This document shows positions 45,204-53,481 of a DNA stretch of 64,000 bases, in pieces. Under the pieces are notes generated by a model. The model saw only the letters and a list, made by a program, of their open reading frames with translations. It ran no database searches and was not told where the DNA came from. The stretch is from the NCBI GenBank assembly GCA_021781815.1, contig JAJXWB010000007.1:95623-159622 (forward strand), given 5' to 3'. Positions within the stretch are counted from its first letter, which is position 1; the number at the start of each line of letters is the position of its first letter. Both the position numbers and the translations under genes were made by a program. Origin of the DNA: Pseudomonadota bacterium. Lineage in GTDB: Bacteria; Pseudomonadota; Alphaproteobacteria; Rhizobiales; Beijerinckiaceae.

Positions 45204-46412
45204 TCAGACCTTGATATACGGGCATCCGCCTTCGGACATCGGGCGCCATGCCTCCTCGACCGGAATGGTGCGGACGGGCTTGTAGCAGTCCCACAGATCC
45301 GTCGACTCTTCCGGCTTCTTGCCCGACAGCAGATAGGTCGGATGCAGTTTGCGGCCGTCGGCGCGGATCGAGCCTTTGCCGAAAATCACGTCATCGGTCG
45401 GAATGGCCTTCATCGCATCGACGAAGGCCTTGCCGTCAGCCGCGCTCTTCGTCTGCGCCACCGTCCTGATCATGTGCTGCACGGCAGAATAGTTGCCGGC
45501 CTGCTGATCGTTCGGCATCCACTTGCGCGGATGCCGCGCCTGGTAGCGCCGCGATACGCCGCGCGTGCCGTCGTTCAGATCCCAATAGAACGAGACCACG
45601 ATCTTGACGTCCTGGATCGTCTTGATTCCGATCGCCGGAACATTCGTCACGTTGAGAATGAGGCCCGCGAGGCGCTGCTTTTTCGGAATGCCGAACTCGC
45701 TCGCCTGCTTGAGGGCGTTGCTGGTGTCATCGCCCGCATTAGCGAGCGCGATGATGTCGGCGCCCGAGGCCTGCGCCTGCAGCAGAAAGGACGAAAAGTC
45801 GGCCGTGTTGATCGGATGGCGCGCCGCGCCCAGCACCTTGCCGCCTGCGGCGACGACCGCCTCGGCGGCGTTCTTCTCGAGATCGAGGCCGAAAGCATAG
45901 TCGGCTGTGATGAAGAACCATGTCTTACCGCCCTCCAGCGTGACAGCGCGTCCGAGGCTGTGGCCGAGTGACCATGTGTCATAGGTCCAGTGGATGAAAT
46001 TCGGCGAGCACTGTGGCCCCGTCAGAACCGACGAGCCGGCGCCGGAGCCGATCAGCACCTTGTTCTTTTCTCGAGCAAGGCCGGAAATGGCCAGCGCAAC
46101 GGCGGAATTCGGAACGTCGAGAATGACGTCCACTCCTTCGCCATCGTACCAGCGGCGCGCGATGCCGAGACCGACGTCGGCCTTGTTTTGATGATCGGCG
46201 GAAATGATCTCGACGGGCACACCGGCTTGCGCGGCGAAATCCTGAACCGCCAGCTGCGCGCAGAGGACGGACCCGACACCCTGATGATCGGCGTAGGGAC
46301 CGGACATGTCGTTCATGACGCCTATCTTGAGCGGCTTCATTGCCTGTGCCCGGGAAATGCGAGGAGCGAGCACGCTCGAGGCGCCGGCGGCCAGAAAAAC
46401 TCTGCGGTCCAT
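45204..46412 (-). CDS. HAAT-type periplasmic binding protein, orphan
   Basis: The 402-residue precursor from ATG 46412 has a short Tat-like start (MDRRVFLAAGASSVLAPRIS, cut about AQA) and a mature LivJ/urea-type fold (LKIGVMNDMSGPYADHQG; FITADYAFGLDLEKNAAEAV). It is intact, but the neighbours that should form its transporter (livF) and enzyme (GMC) are broken just downstream. It may borrow other permeases or be on the way to loss. Confidence 0.88.
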   Translation of the reverse strand: MDRRVFLAAGASSVLAPRISRAQAMKPLKIGVMNDMSGPYADHQGVGSVLCAQLAVQDFAAQAGVPVEIISADHQNKADVGLGIARRWYDGEGVDVILDVPNSAVALAISGLAREKNKVLIGSGAGSSVLTGPQCSPNFIHWTYDTWSLGHSLGRAVTLEGGKTWFFITADYAFGLDLEKNAAEAVVAAGGKVLGAARHPINTADFSSFLLQAQASGADIIALANAGDDTSNALKQASEFGIPKKQRLAGLILNVTNVPAIGIKTIQDVKIVVSFYWDLNDGTRGVSRRYQARHPRKWMPNDQQAGNYSAVQHMIRTVAQTKSAADGKAFVDAMKAIPTDDVIFGKGSIRADGRKLHPTYLLSGKKPEESTDLWDCYKPVRTIPVEEAWRPMSEGGCPYIKV

Positions 46413-46749
46413 GATTTCCTCCACTGCCGATCGCGTTCTTTTGTCTCGCTGCCTGGCAGCCGACGCGCGCTCACAGGGATTGTCGTTTATTCCGCAAGCC
46501 AAAGAAAAGAGAGAAAATCATCATTCACCTTTCTCGGTTCGACAAAGATTATTGGTATCAAACGCCTCACGTCAGTTGTCGACCACGGTCTCGGGGCAAG
46601 CCTGAATGGAACCGGCCGGGGCTGCGCTCTCGGCGCCAAGCTCGTCAACAACGAGGCTAAGCCGGCGCGTTATCCGCCTTCCAAGGAGGTCTCACGAAGG
46701 CGCCTTTCGGAATTTTGGTTTGCCATTAAGGAGGCATAATTGATCGTGT
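46413..46749. other. gene-free stretch with relic lysR promoter region
   Basis: This 337-bp gap upstream of the binding-protein gene contains a 77-bp block (46479-46555) that can be aligned with 36401-36477 in front of the LysR gene, and beyond it DNA with no convincing coding. TTAAGGAGGCATAATT at 46726-46741 looks like the ribosome site of the decayed mqsR gene. Confidence 0.5.
46479..46555 (+). promoter_or_regulatory. relic of a lysR promoter/leader, similar to 36401-36477
   Basis: Both blocks start attgtc, share tat, aagaaaag in the middle and ttcacctttc-cg later, then a gac/gag-aaa-attat stretch; two one-base gaps are needed. Where the intact copy has the LysR ATG, this copy reads ATT and no LysR protein follows. 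It is probably the left-over of a divergent LysR regulator of the 45204-46412 gene. Confidence 0.5.
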
Positions 46750-47047
46750 AGAAAGCGCCCGACCTATGATCTCGAAGCGATCAAGACTGCCTTCGGATCG
46801 GCCGAGACGCTGGCGATGACCTCGTCGGCCCTGCGCGATGCATTTACGATGGACTTTGATCGGGCGGGGTCGTCGAAACGATCGCAGGAATCGACCGACG
46901 CATGTTCTGCAAATCGAGACGACCTTCGCGGATCACCGTGTCTGTCAGGATGTCTGCCATGTACCGGCGCGGGGCCTGCTTCTCTATGTAAAATTCCAGG
47001 CGGGCGTCATTACCGAATTCACGATCATGGCGTTCAGGGAGAAATGA
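46750..47047 (+). pseudogene. mqsR: mqsR-type toxin gene, frameshifted
   Basis: Pieces in three frames read RKRPTYDLEAIKTAFGSAET with LAMTSSALRDAF, then VVETIAGIDRRMFCKS, then TFADHRVCQDV and HVPARGLLLYVKFQAG up to AFREK and a stop at 47047. This is the MqsR mRNA-interferase (GCU cleaving) of a type II toxin-antitoxin pair. Frameshifts near 46868 and 46915 and loss of an in-frame start inactivate it. It overlaps the antitoxin relic by 4 bp. Confidence 0.85.
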
Positions 47048-47353
47048 CGATGGCGATGGCGGCAAGAACTCCGCCCAACACGATGGTCTCTCCGCAAACC
47101 GGCGAACAATTGCGCCGTGGCGTCCGACCGTTTGTCGTCACCTACAAGGGCAAAACAAAGACAGTCGGATTGCCTGGCTGCTATCCGACGAACGGAGACG
47201 AGGGCGTCACATCGGCGAAGACATGGCCGTGACCAACGCTGCGCTGGCGCCTTGAAGGAAGAGGTCGAAGGCATTCCGACCCCGGTTACGATCAGGCGCG
47301 TGCGTAAGAAGTTGAAACGGTCGCAACGCGAGGCCGGCCTGCCGCTCAACTAA
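47044..47353 (+). pseudogene. mqsA: mqsA-type antitoxin gene, frameshifted
   Basis: From ATG 47044 the frame has SPQTGEQLRRGVRPFVVTYK and a start of the KTVGLPG block, then in other frames EDMAVTNAALAP and KEEVEGIPTPVTIRRVRKKL to the TAA at 47351-47353. This matches the MqsA layout (zinc-binding N-terminal part, here poor in the usual CxxC, and the HTH with E-V-x-x-I-P-T-P). Two frameshifts (near 47210 and 47250) make it a pseudogene. The pair is followed by no other plasmid-type gene. Confidence 0.85.
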
Positions 47354-47432
47354 AACCTCAACGGACCACAGGCCGCGCGCGACTGAAAGATCGGAATGGC
47401 GCGGCGCGCGCAGCGTTCCGCCAAACGCAGGT

Positions 47433-48827
47433 TCAGTGTCCGAGCGGTTCGGCTGGAATCGGTCCATGTCTTGTTTCTGGATGGACGAATTGCTTGACGG
47501 CGATCGCGACCGCCGAGATGACGCCCGGGATAGCGACAACCAGAAACACGTCGCTCAGGCCGAATTTGCGCCGCGCGAGTTCCGCCACCAGAAACGAACC
47601 CGCGATACCGCCAAAGCGGCCGACGCCCAGCATCCACGACACGCCCGACGCGCGGCCGCGGGTGGGATAGAAGGCGGCGGCCAGCGCCGGCATCGAGGAT
47701 TGCGCTGTGTTCATGATGACGCCGGCGATGAACACCGCAAGCATCAGCATGCCGACATTGCCGATCGTCAGGCCGATCACGTAGACCGAGGCCGCAGTCA
47801 GAACATAGCCGATCGTGATGATGATATTGGCGTTATATCGGTCCATCAGCCATCCAAAGAAGATCGCCCCGAACCCGCCAAGTGGAAACAGCGCGGAGAT
47901 GAGCGTGGCCTGCTGCGCAGGCACGCCGCTCTCCTTGAAGAGGATCGGCATCCAGTTGATGAGGCCATAAAAGATCACCAGCCCCATGAAATAGGCGATC
48001 CACAGCATGAGCGTGCCGATGATGAAATGCGCGGAAAACACCAGGGCGAGACCTTCTTTTCCTTCGACGACGCCAGAAGGAATCGGCTCGTGCATCGTGA
48101 ACGAAGCGGCGTTGGCGGCTGCGTTGGAAATCCGGGTCATCACCGCACGGATGCGTTCGACCGCATAGCGATGGGCGACCATGAATCGCGCGGATTCCGG
48201 GAGCGATATCATCATCAGGGCAGCGAGAGCCAGCGGTGCGACGCCCCCGAGGACCAGAACGCTGCGCCAGCCGAAGTGCGGGATCATCCAGGCCGCCAGA
48301 AAGCCGCCGAAGGCGGCGCCCAGCGGGAAACCGCAGAACATCGCGTTGGTGATCAGCGCGCGCTTCTGCTGCGGGCTGTATTCGCTCATCAAGGTGACCG
48401 CATTTGGCATGGCGGCGCCGAGACCAAGCCCTGTCACGAAACGCCAGATCGTGAGCGCAGTCAGATCGCCCGCCATCGCTGCCGCGAGGCTCGCCGCGCC
48501 CATGACGACGACCGAAACGATCAGCACCACTTTACGACCGAACCTGTCGGCGAGCGGGCCTGCCAGCAACGCGCCGCCCGCCAGCCCGAAAAGGGCTGCG
48601 CTCAGCACCGGCGCGAGATCGGCCTTGGCCAGCGTCCATTCCGCCAGAAGGGACGGCGCTATATAGCCGATCGCAGCCGTATCGAAGCCATCGAGAAGCA
48701 CGACGCTCAGGCAGATTGCGAACACCAGTCCCTGATACCGGGAAAATGGTTGTTCATTCAGAAAATTCTGGACATCGATCTGATTGGCTGGCGGCTGCAC
48801 GGCGTTCTCCCCTCGTTGCGTTTTCAT
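47433..48827 (-). CDS. MFS permease, aromatic acid:H+ symporter (AAHS) type
   Basis: The 464-residue protein from ATG 48827 has twelve predicted helices. After a short N-terminal tail (VQNFLNEQPFSRYQGLVF) come LLDGFDTAAIGYIAPSL and GPLADRFGRKVVLI, the helix-1 DGFD motif and loop-2/3 signature of AAHS carriers such as PcaK, BenK and MhpT. It probably imports an aromatic or cyclic carboxylic acid by proton symport. The central loop (about 200-230) is usual. It is divergent from the Nfn-rubrerythrin fusion gene. Confidence 0.9.
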   Translation of the reverse strand: MKTQRGENAVQPPANQIDVQNFLNEQPFSRYQGLVFAICLSVVLLDGFDTAAIGYIAPSLLAEWTLAKADLAPVLSAALFGLAGGALLAGPLADRFGRKVVLIVSVVVMGAASLAAAMAGDLTALTIWRFVTGLGLGAAMPNAVTLMSEYSPQQKRALITNAMFCGFPLGAAFGGFLAAWMIPHFGWRSVLVLGGVAPLALAALMMISLPESARFMVAHRYAVERIRAVMTRISNAAANAASFTMHEPIPSGVVEGKEGLALVFSAHFIIGTLMLWIAYFMGLVIFYGLINWMPILFKESGVPAQQATLISALFPLGGFGAIFFGWLMDRYNANIIITIGYVLTAASVYVIGLTIGNVGMLMLAVFIAGVIMNTAQSSMPALAAAFYPTRGRASGVSWMLGVGRFGGIAGSFLVAELARRKFGLSDVFLVVAIPGVISAVAIAVKQFVHPETRHGPIPAEPLGH

Positions 48828-48945
48828 TGTTGTTCGCTGGGCTGGCGTGCCCGACGTCGCGGCGACCCTGTTGTCCTTCACCGTCCACTCAGCGTAGGCG
48901 CCAGCAGCCTTCCGCAGCCGTGACCAAAGTCAAGCCGGACGGACG

Positions 48946-48979
48946 CATTTATGGTATTTTCGTATTATGATGCTTTTTT
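48946..48979. promoter_or_regulatory. AT-rich element between the MFS and fusion genes
   Basis: The 34-bp island catttatggtattttcgtat and the following tatgatgcttttttg is the only strongly AT-rich DNA in the 288-bp divergent gap. It has a repeated TATT around TTCG and could be part of the divergent promoters or a regulator site. No clear -35/-10 pair was found. Confidence 0.3.
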
Positions 48980-49115
48980 GACCCGTCGCCTGGCGCAGGC
49001 GGGGATCGGTGGACGTGTCGCACGGCGAAGCGTGAGTCCGCGATGATCGCGCGATCCACGCGGACCTTTGTCGATCCGGCGTATGATGGTCTTGAACCGA
49101 GCGATGTGAGGAGAA

Positions 49116-52100
49116 ATGTATCCAATCGTCCGCCGCGAGCAATTTTCTGACACCACGTTTTTATGGGACATTCACGCGCCCGACGTGGCGACGTCCGCGC
49201 AGCCCGGCCATTTCGTCATGCTGCGCCTCTATGAAGGCGCGGAACGCATTCCTCTGACGGTCGCCGATTACGACCGTCAGCGCGGCATCATCACCGTCGT
49301 TGTTCAGGCGCTCGGCAAGACGACGCGAGAAATGCGCGACAAGTTCGAGCAGGGCGATTCGATCGAGGATTTCGTCGGACCGCTCGGACTTCCACAGCAC
49401 GTCGAGAAGGCCGGACATGTCGTTTTTGTTGGCGGCGGCCTCGGCGTGGCGCCGATCTTCCCGCAGTTGCGCGCGTTCAAGGAGGCTGGGAACCGAACCA
49501 CTGCGATCATGGGCTTCCGCACGTGGGACCTTGTGTTCTGGGAAGACAGATTCAGGGAATATGCCGATGATCTCGTGATCTGCACCGACGACGGCAGCTA
49601 CGGCGAGGCGGGGCTTGTAACGACCGCGCTGCAGAAGATTCTCGAACGCGGGAAGCCGGACAAGGTGATCGCCATCGGCCCGCTGCCGATGATGCACGCC
49701 TGCGTCGAGACCACGCGCCCGTTCGGCGTCACAACCATGGTGTCGCTGAATACGATCATGGTCGACGGCACCGGCATGTGCGGTTCATGCCGCGTCACCG
49801 TAGGCGACGAGATCAAATTCGCCTGCGTCGATGGCCCTGATTTCGATGGCCATCTCGTCGACTTCAAGGAATTGCACGCGCGACAGAAGCGTTTCAAGCA
49901 TCAGGAATCACAAGCTAACGAACAATTCGCCCATGTCTGCAACATCGAGAAGCAACTCGTCGTCGACGGCAAGAAAAACTACAAGAAGCTTGCAACGCTC
50001 GAGCCGCATCAGGTGCCGATGCCGGAGCGCGACGCGCGGGAACGGGCGGCCAATTTCAAGGAGGTCAACCTCGGATATTCGATGGCGGACGCCTTCCGCG
50101 AGGCGGAGCGGTGCATCCAGTGCGTAAAGCCGACGTGCATCGCCGGCTGCCCGGTGGGCATCGATATTCCGGGCTTCATACGTCAGATCTTGCTGCGCGA
50201 CGTCGATGCGGCGCTCGAAACGATATACGAGTCCAGCATCTTCCCTTCAATCTGCGGCCGCGTCTGCCCGCAGGAGACACAATGCGAGGCGCAGTGCGTC
50301 ATTGCCAAATATCGTCAGCACGAACCCGTTGCGATCGGACGTCTTGAGCGTTTCGTCGGCGACAGCGCGCGGCCAGCAAAGGCGAAACCACCCGAGATCC
50401 GTCACAAGTTGGGAAGGGCCGCCATCGTGGGCTCGGGCCCGGCCGGTCTTGCGGCCGCGGCGGATCTCGTACGCTACGGCGTCGAGGCGACGGTCTATGA
50501 AGCTTTGCATGTGCTCGGCGGCGTATTGCAATATGGCATCCCTTCGTTCCGCCTGCCCCGCGACATCATCGACCGCGAAATCCAGCGGCTGAAGGACGTC
50601 GGCGTCAAATTCGAAACGAACAAGGTCGTCGGGAAAACCTTCACGATCGAACAATTGATGCGCGAACGCGGTTTCGACGCTGTGTTTGTCGCAGCCGGCG
50701 CCGGCGCCCCGGCCTTCCTTGGAATTCCCGGAGAGTTCGCCGGCCAGGTGTATTCGGCCAACGAGTTTCTCACGCGCATAAATCTCATGGGCGGCGATCG
50801 CTTTCCTCACCTGGACACCCCCGTCAGCGTCGGCGCCAGCGTCGTCGTCATCGGAGCCGGCAATACGGCGATGGACTGCCTTCGTGTCGCCCGGCGCGTC
50901 GGCGCCGCGACGGTGCGTTGCGTCTATCGTCGATCCGAGGCGGAGGCGCCCGCCCGCATCGAGGAAATTCGACACGCCAAGGAGGAAGGGGTCGATTTCT
51001 TCTTCCTGCATGGGCCGGTCGAAATTCTGCTCACCGAGGAGGGCGACGTGCGAGGCGTGCGCGTCCAGAAAATGCAACTCGGCGAACCGGATGAACGGGG
51101 CCGCCGCAAGCCCGAGCCGCTCGATGAATTCGTCGACCTCGACTGCGACACGGTGATCTATGCGCTGGGAACGAAGGCCAACCCGATTATCGGGCAGTCG
51201 ACGCCCGGCATCGGGTTGAACAGGTGGGGGAACATCGTAGCCGACGACGACACGCAATCCACCAACCTGCCGGGCGTCTTCGCCGGCGGCGATATCGTGA
51301 GCGGCGGCGCGACCGTGATTCTGGCGATGAGCGCCGGCCGGCGCGCGGCAAAGGCCATCGGAGCGTGGCTGCAAACCGGAAAGGCGAAATGGCCGATGAC
51401 ACGCGAAGACGCCGACTCCTTCGTCCCCGGACAGCCCATAAGCAAGACCGACCGGGACAGCGGCGCACGATGCCCGAAATGCCATCAACCCCTTGACGGC
51501 GACGAGGCCTATATCTGCTGCGCCGACGCCCAGTTGCAATGGCGCTGCGAGGACTGCGCGAAAGTGAGCGAGGGGTTCGCGTTTCCATATGGCATGTGCC
51601 CGCATTGCGGAGGCAAGTTGACGCCGATCGAACGCGCCGGCGTCAACGATCAGGGGGGGCTTGCGGCAATCCGCACTGCCTTCGAGATCGAACTGGGCGG
51701 CCAGGCGTTCTATGCGCGCGCCGCCAGAGAGACCGTCGATCCAGTTCTGAAGGAGCTCTTTTCCAAATTCGCGGATATGGAACAGGAGCACATGACGACC
51801 CTGTCGCGCCGCTATCATGTGCCGCTTCCGGACCCTTCCGATGGGTTCAGAATCGACCTTGCCGCAGTGCAGGCGGGCGTAGAAGGCAAGATAGACGACC
51901 CGGCGACATTGTTTGCGGCGGCGATCGCCTTTGAAAGGCGAGCGGTGCAATTCTTCGGCTCCCGCGTGGACCATGCGCCGGAAGGGTCAGTGGAGCGGCA
52001 GCTCTATCGTGAGCTGGCCGCCGAGGAAGCCGAACACGTCGCCATTCTCGAAACCGAACTGAGACGCTGGTCCGAGGGCAAACACGGCCTTCTCTCCTGA
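49116..52100 (+). CDS. fusion protein: NfnA-like + NfnB-like + zinc ribbon + rubrerythrin-like
   Basis: A 994-residue protein with four parts. Residues 1-250 are an FNR-like NfnA/SudB part (GGGLGVAPI; [2Fe-2S] ligands Cys222, Cys225, Cys237 with Asp217). Residues 270-755 are an NfnB/GltD-like part with two [4Fe-4S] sets (Cys333, 336, 341, 345 and Cys380, 384, 390, 394), FAD motif GSGPAGLAAAADL and NADP motif IGAGNTAMDC. Residues 785-832 are zinc ribbons (Cys786/789, 811/814, 828/831). Residues 850-985 are ferritin-like with two ExxH (Glu889/His892, Glu971/His974) and outer Glu at 857/859 and 940. Nfn enzymes couple NADH, NADPH and ferredoxin; rubrerythrins reduce peroxide. It starts an operon with a binding protein and a CoA ligase. 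Exact role unknown. Confidence 0.9.
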   Translation: MYPIVRREQFSDTTFLWDIHAPDVATSAQPGHFVMLRLYEGAERIPLTVADYDRQRGIITVVVQALGKTTREMRDKFEQGDSIEDFVGPLGLPQHVEKAGHVVFVGGGLGVAPIFPQLRAFKEAGNRTTAIMGFRTWDLVFWEDRFREYADDLVICTDDGSYGEAGLVTTALQKILERGKPDKVIAIGPLPMMHACVETTRPFGVTTMVSLNTIMVDGTGMCGSCRVTVGDEIKFACVDGPDFDGHLVDFKELHARQKRFKHQESQANEQFAHVCNIEKQLVVDGKKNYKKLATLEPHQVPMPERDARERAANFKEVNLGYSMADAFREAERCIQCVKPTCIAGCPVGIDIPGFIRQILLRDVDAALETIYESSIFPSICGRVCPQETQCEAQCVIAKYRQHEPVAIGRLERFVGDSARPAKAKPPEIRHKLGRAAIVGSGPAGLAAAADLVRYGVEATVYEALHVLGGVLQYGIPSFRLPRDIIDREIQRLKDVGVKFETNKVVGKTFTIEQLMRERGFDAVFVAAGAGAPAFLGIPGEFAGQVYSANEFLTRINLMGGDRFPHLDTPVSVGASVVVIGAGNTAMDCLRVARRVGAATVRCVYRRSEAEAPARIEEIRHAKEEGVDFFFLHGPVEILLTEEGDVRGVRVQKMQLGEPDERGRRKPEPLDEFVDLDCDTVIYALGTKANPIIGQSTPGIGLNRWGNIVADDDTQSTNLPGVFAGGDIVSGGATVILAMSAGRRAAKAIGAWLQTGKAKWPMTREDADSFVPGQPISKTDRDSGARCPKCHQPLDGDEAYICCADAQLQWRCEDCAKVSEGFAFPYGMCPHCGGKLTPIERAGVNDQGGLAAIRTAFEIELGGQAFYARAARETVDPVLKELFSKFADMEQEHMTTLSRRYHVPLPDPSDGFRIDLAAVQAGVEGKIDDPATLFAAAIAFERRAVQFFGSRVDHAPEGSVERQLYRELAAEEAEHVAILETELRRWSEGKHGLLS

Positions 52101-52235
52101 TCGGGCGGCGGGAATGGAACGGGGCGCGCCGGTTTGCGCATGGCGCCATTGCCGGAAATGGGGATTGTCGGAACCTGAAGGAAGGACGAGCCTGTCGGCT
52201 CGCGCGCCGGAGAGCGCGCCGTCAGGGGAGAGGCA

Positions 52236-53465
52236 ATGCCAAACAAGCGCCCGTTTTCGCCGTCGCGTCGTGTGGTTCTCGCTGGCGCGACCGCGACCGC
52301 AGCATCCGCGATCCTGTCCAGACCTGCGATTGCGCAGGGCGCGAAGAAGGAAATCCGCATCGGCAACATCGACGCCTATTCGGGGCCGGCCGCGGTATAT
52401 TCCTCGATCGGCCGCACGCCCGGCGCCTATTTCAGGATGATCAACGAGAAGGGCGGCGTGAACGGCCGCATGATCAAATACATCACCTATGACGACGCCT
52501 ACAGCCCGCCCAAGACGGTCGAGCAGGCGCGCAAGCTCGTCGAGAGCGACGAGATCGACGTCTTGTTCAGCCCGCTCGGCGCGCCGACAAACGCTGCGAT
52601 CATGAAGTACATGAACATCAAGAAGACGCCGCAGCTTTTCATCGCGTCGGGCGCGACCAAATTTGGCGACTACAAGGAATTCCCATGGACCATGGGGTTC
52701 ATGCCCTGTTACCAGATCGAGGGTCGCGCCTTCGCCGCACATGTCCTGCAGACGCAGCCCGACGCGAAAATCGGCGTCGTTTATCAGAACGACGATTTCG
52801 GACGCGATGTGCTCAAGGGCTTCAAGGACGGGCTCGGCGCGAAAGCAACGATGATCGTCGCCGAACTGCCCTACGAGACGACCGATCCGACGATCGACAG
52901 CCAGATCGTCAAGTGCAAGGCGGCCGGAGCCAACGTCTTCATGAGTATGACGACGCCGAAATTCGCAGCGCAGGCCATAAAGAAGATCGCCGACCTCGGC
53001 TGGCGGCCCACGCACTATATCGGCAACAATGCCTCCTCCGCCGGCTCGACGCTGAAGGCGGCCGGCTTCGACATCTCGAAGGGGATCATATCGAGCGCCT
53101 ACATGAAGGATCCGGTCGACGTGGCGTGGGCGGACGATCCCGCGATCAAGACCTGGCGTGAATTCCTCGCCAAATACGATCCGGAAGCCGCCCCGACCGA
53201 CATCTACGCCGCAATCGCCTATGTCGTCAGCCAGACCATGATCCAGGTGCTGACTCAGTGCGGCGAGGATGTCTCGCGCGCCAACATCATGAAGCAGGCG
53301 GCCAATCTGAAGGATTTCACCTCCGATCTTCTGCTGCCGGGCATCACGATCAACACCAGCCCGACCGACTATTATCCGATCGAGCAATTGCAGCTCGTGA
53401 GATTCAATGGCGAACGCTACGAACGGTTCGGGCCGGTGATCGACGGCGCCATCTCGAAGACCTGA
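52236..53465 (+). CDS. HAAT-type periplasmic binding protein, no permease nearby
   Basis: The 409-residue precursor has a Tat-type signal (SRRVVLAGATATAASAILS, cut about AIAQG) and a LivJ-like mature fold (IRIGNIDAYSGPAAVYSSIG; GVVYQNDDFGRDVLKGFKDG). No ATPase or permease of its family is adjacent. It lies 135 bp after the fusion gene and 16 bp before a CoA-ligase gene, which suggests that its ligand is a carboxylic acid that becomes a CoA ester. Confidence 0.88.
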   Translation: MPNKRPFSPSRRVVLAGATATAASAILSRPAIAQGAKKEIRIGNIDAYSGPAAVYSSIGRTPGAYFRMINEKGGVNGRMIKYITYDDAYSPPKTVEQARKLVESDEIDVLFSPLGAPTNAAIMKYMNIKKTPQLFIASGATKFGDYKEFPWTMGFMPCYQIEGRAFAAHVLQTQPDAKIGVVYQNDDFGRDVLKGFKDGLGAKATMIVAELPYETTDPTIDSQIVKCKAAGANVFMSMTTPKFAAQAIKKIADLGWRPTHYIGNNASSAGSTLKAAGFDISKGIISSAYMKDPVDVAWADDPAIKTWREFLAKYDPEAAPTDIYAAIAYVVSQTMIQVLTQCGEDVSRANIMKQAANLKDFTSDLLLPGITINTSPTDYYPIEQLQLVRFNGERYERFGPVIDGAISKT

Positions 53466-53481
53466 CGTCCGGAGCGCCCCA

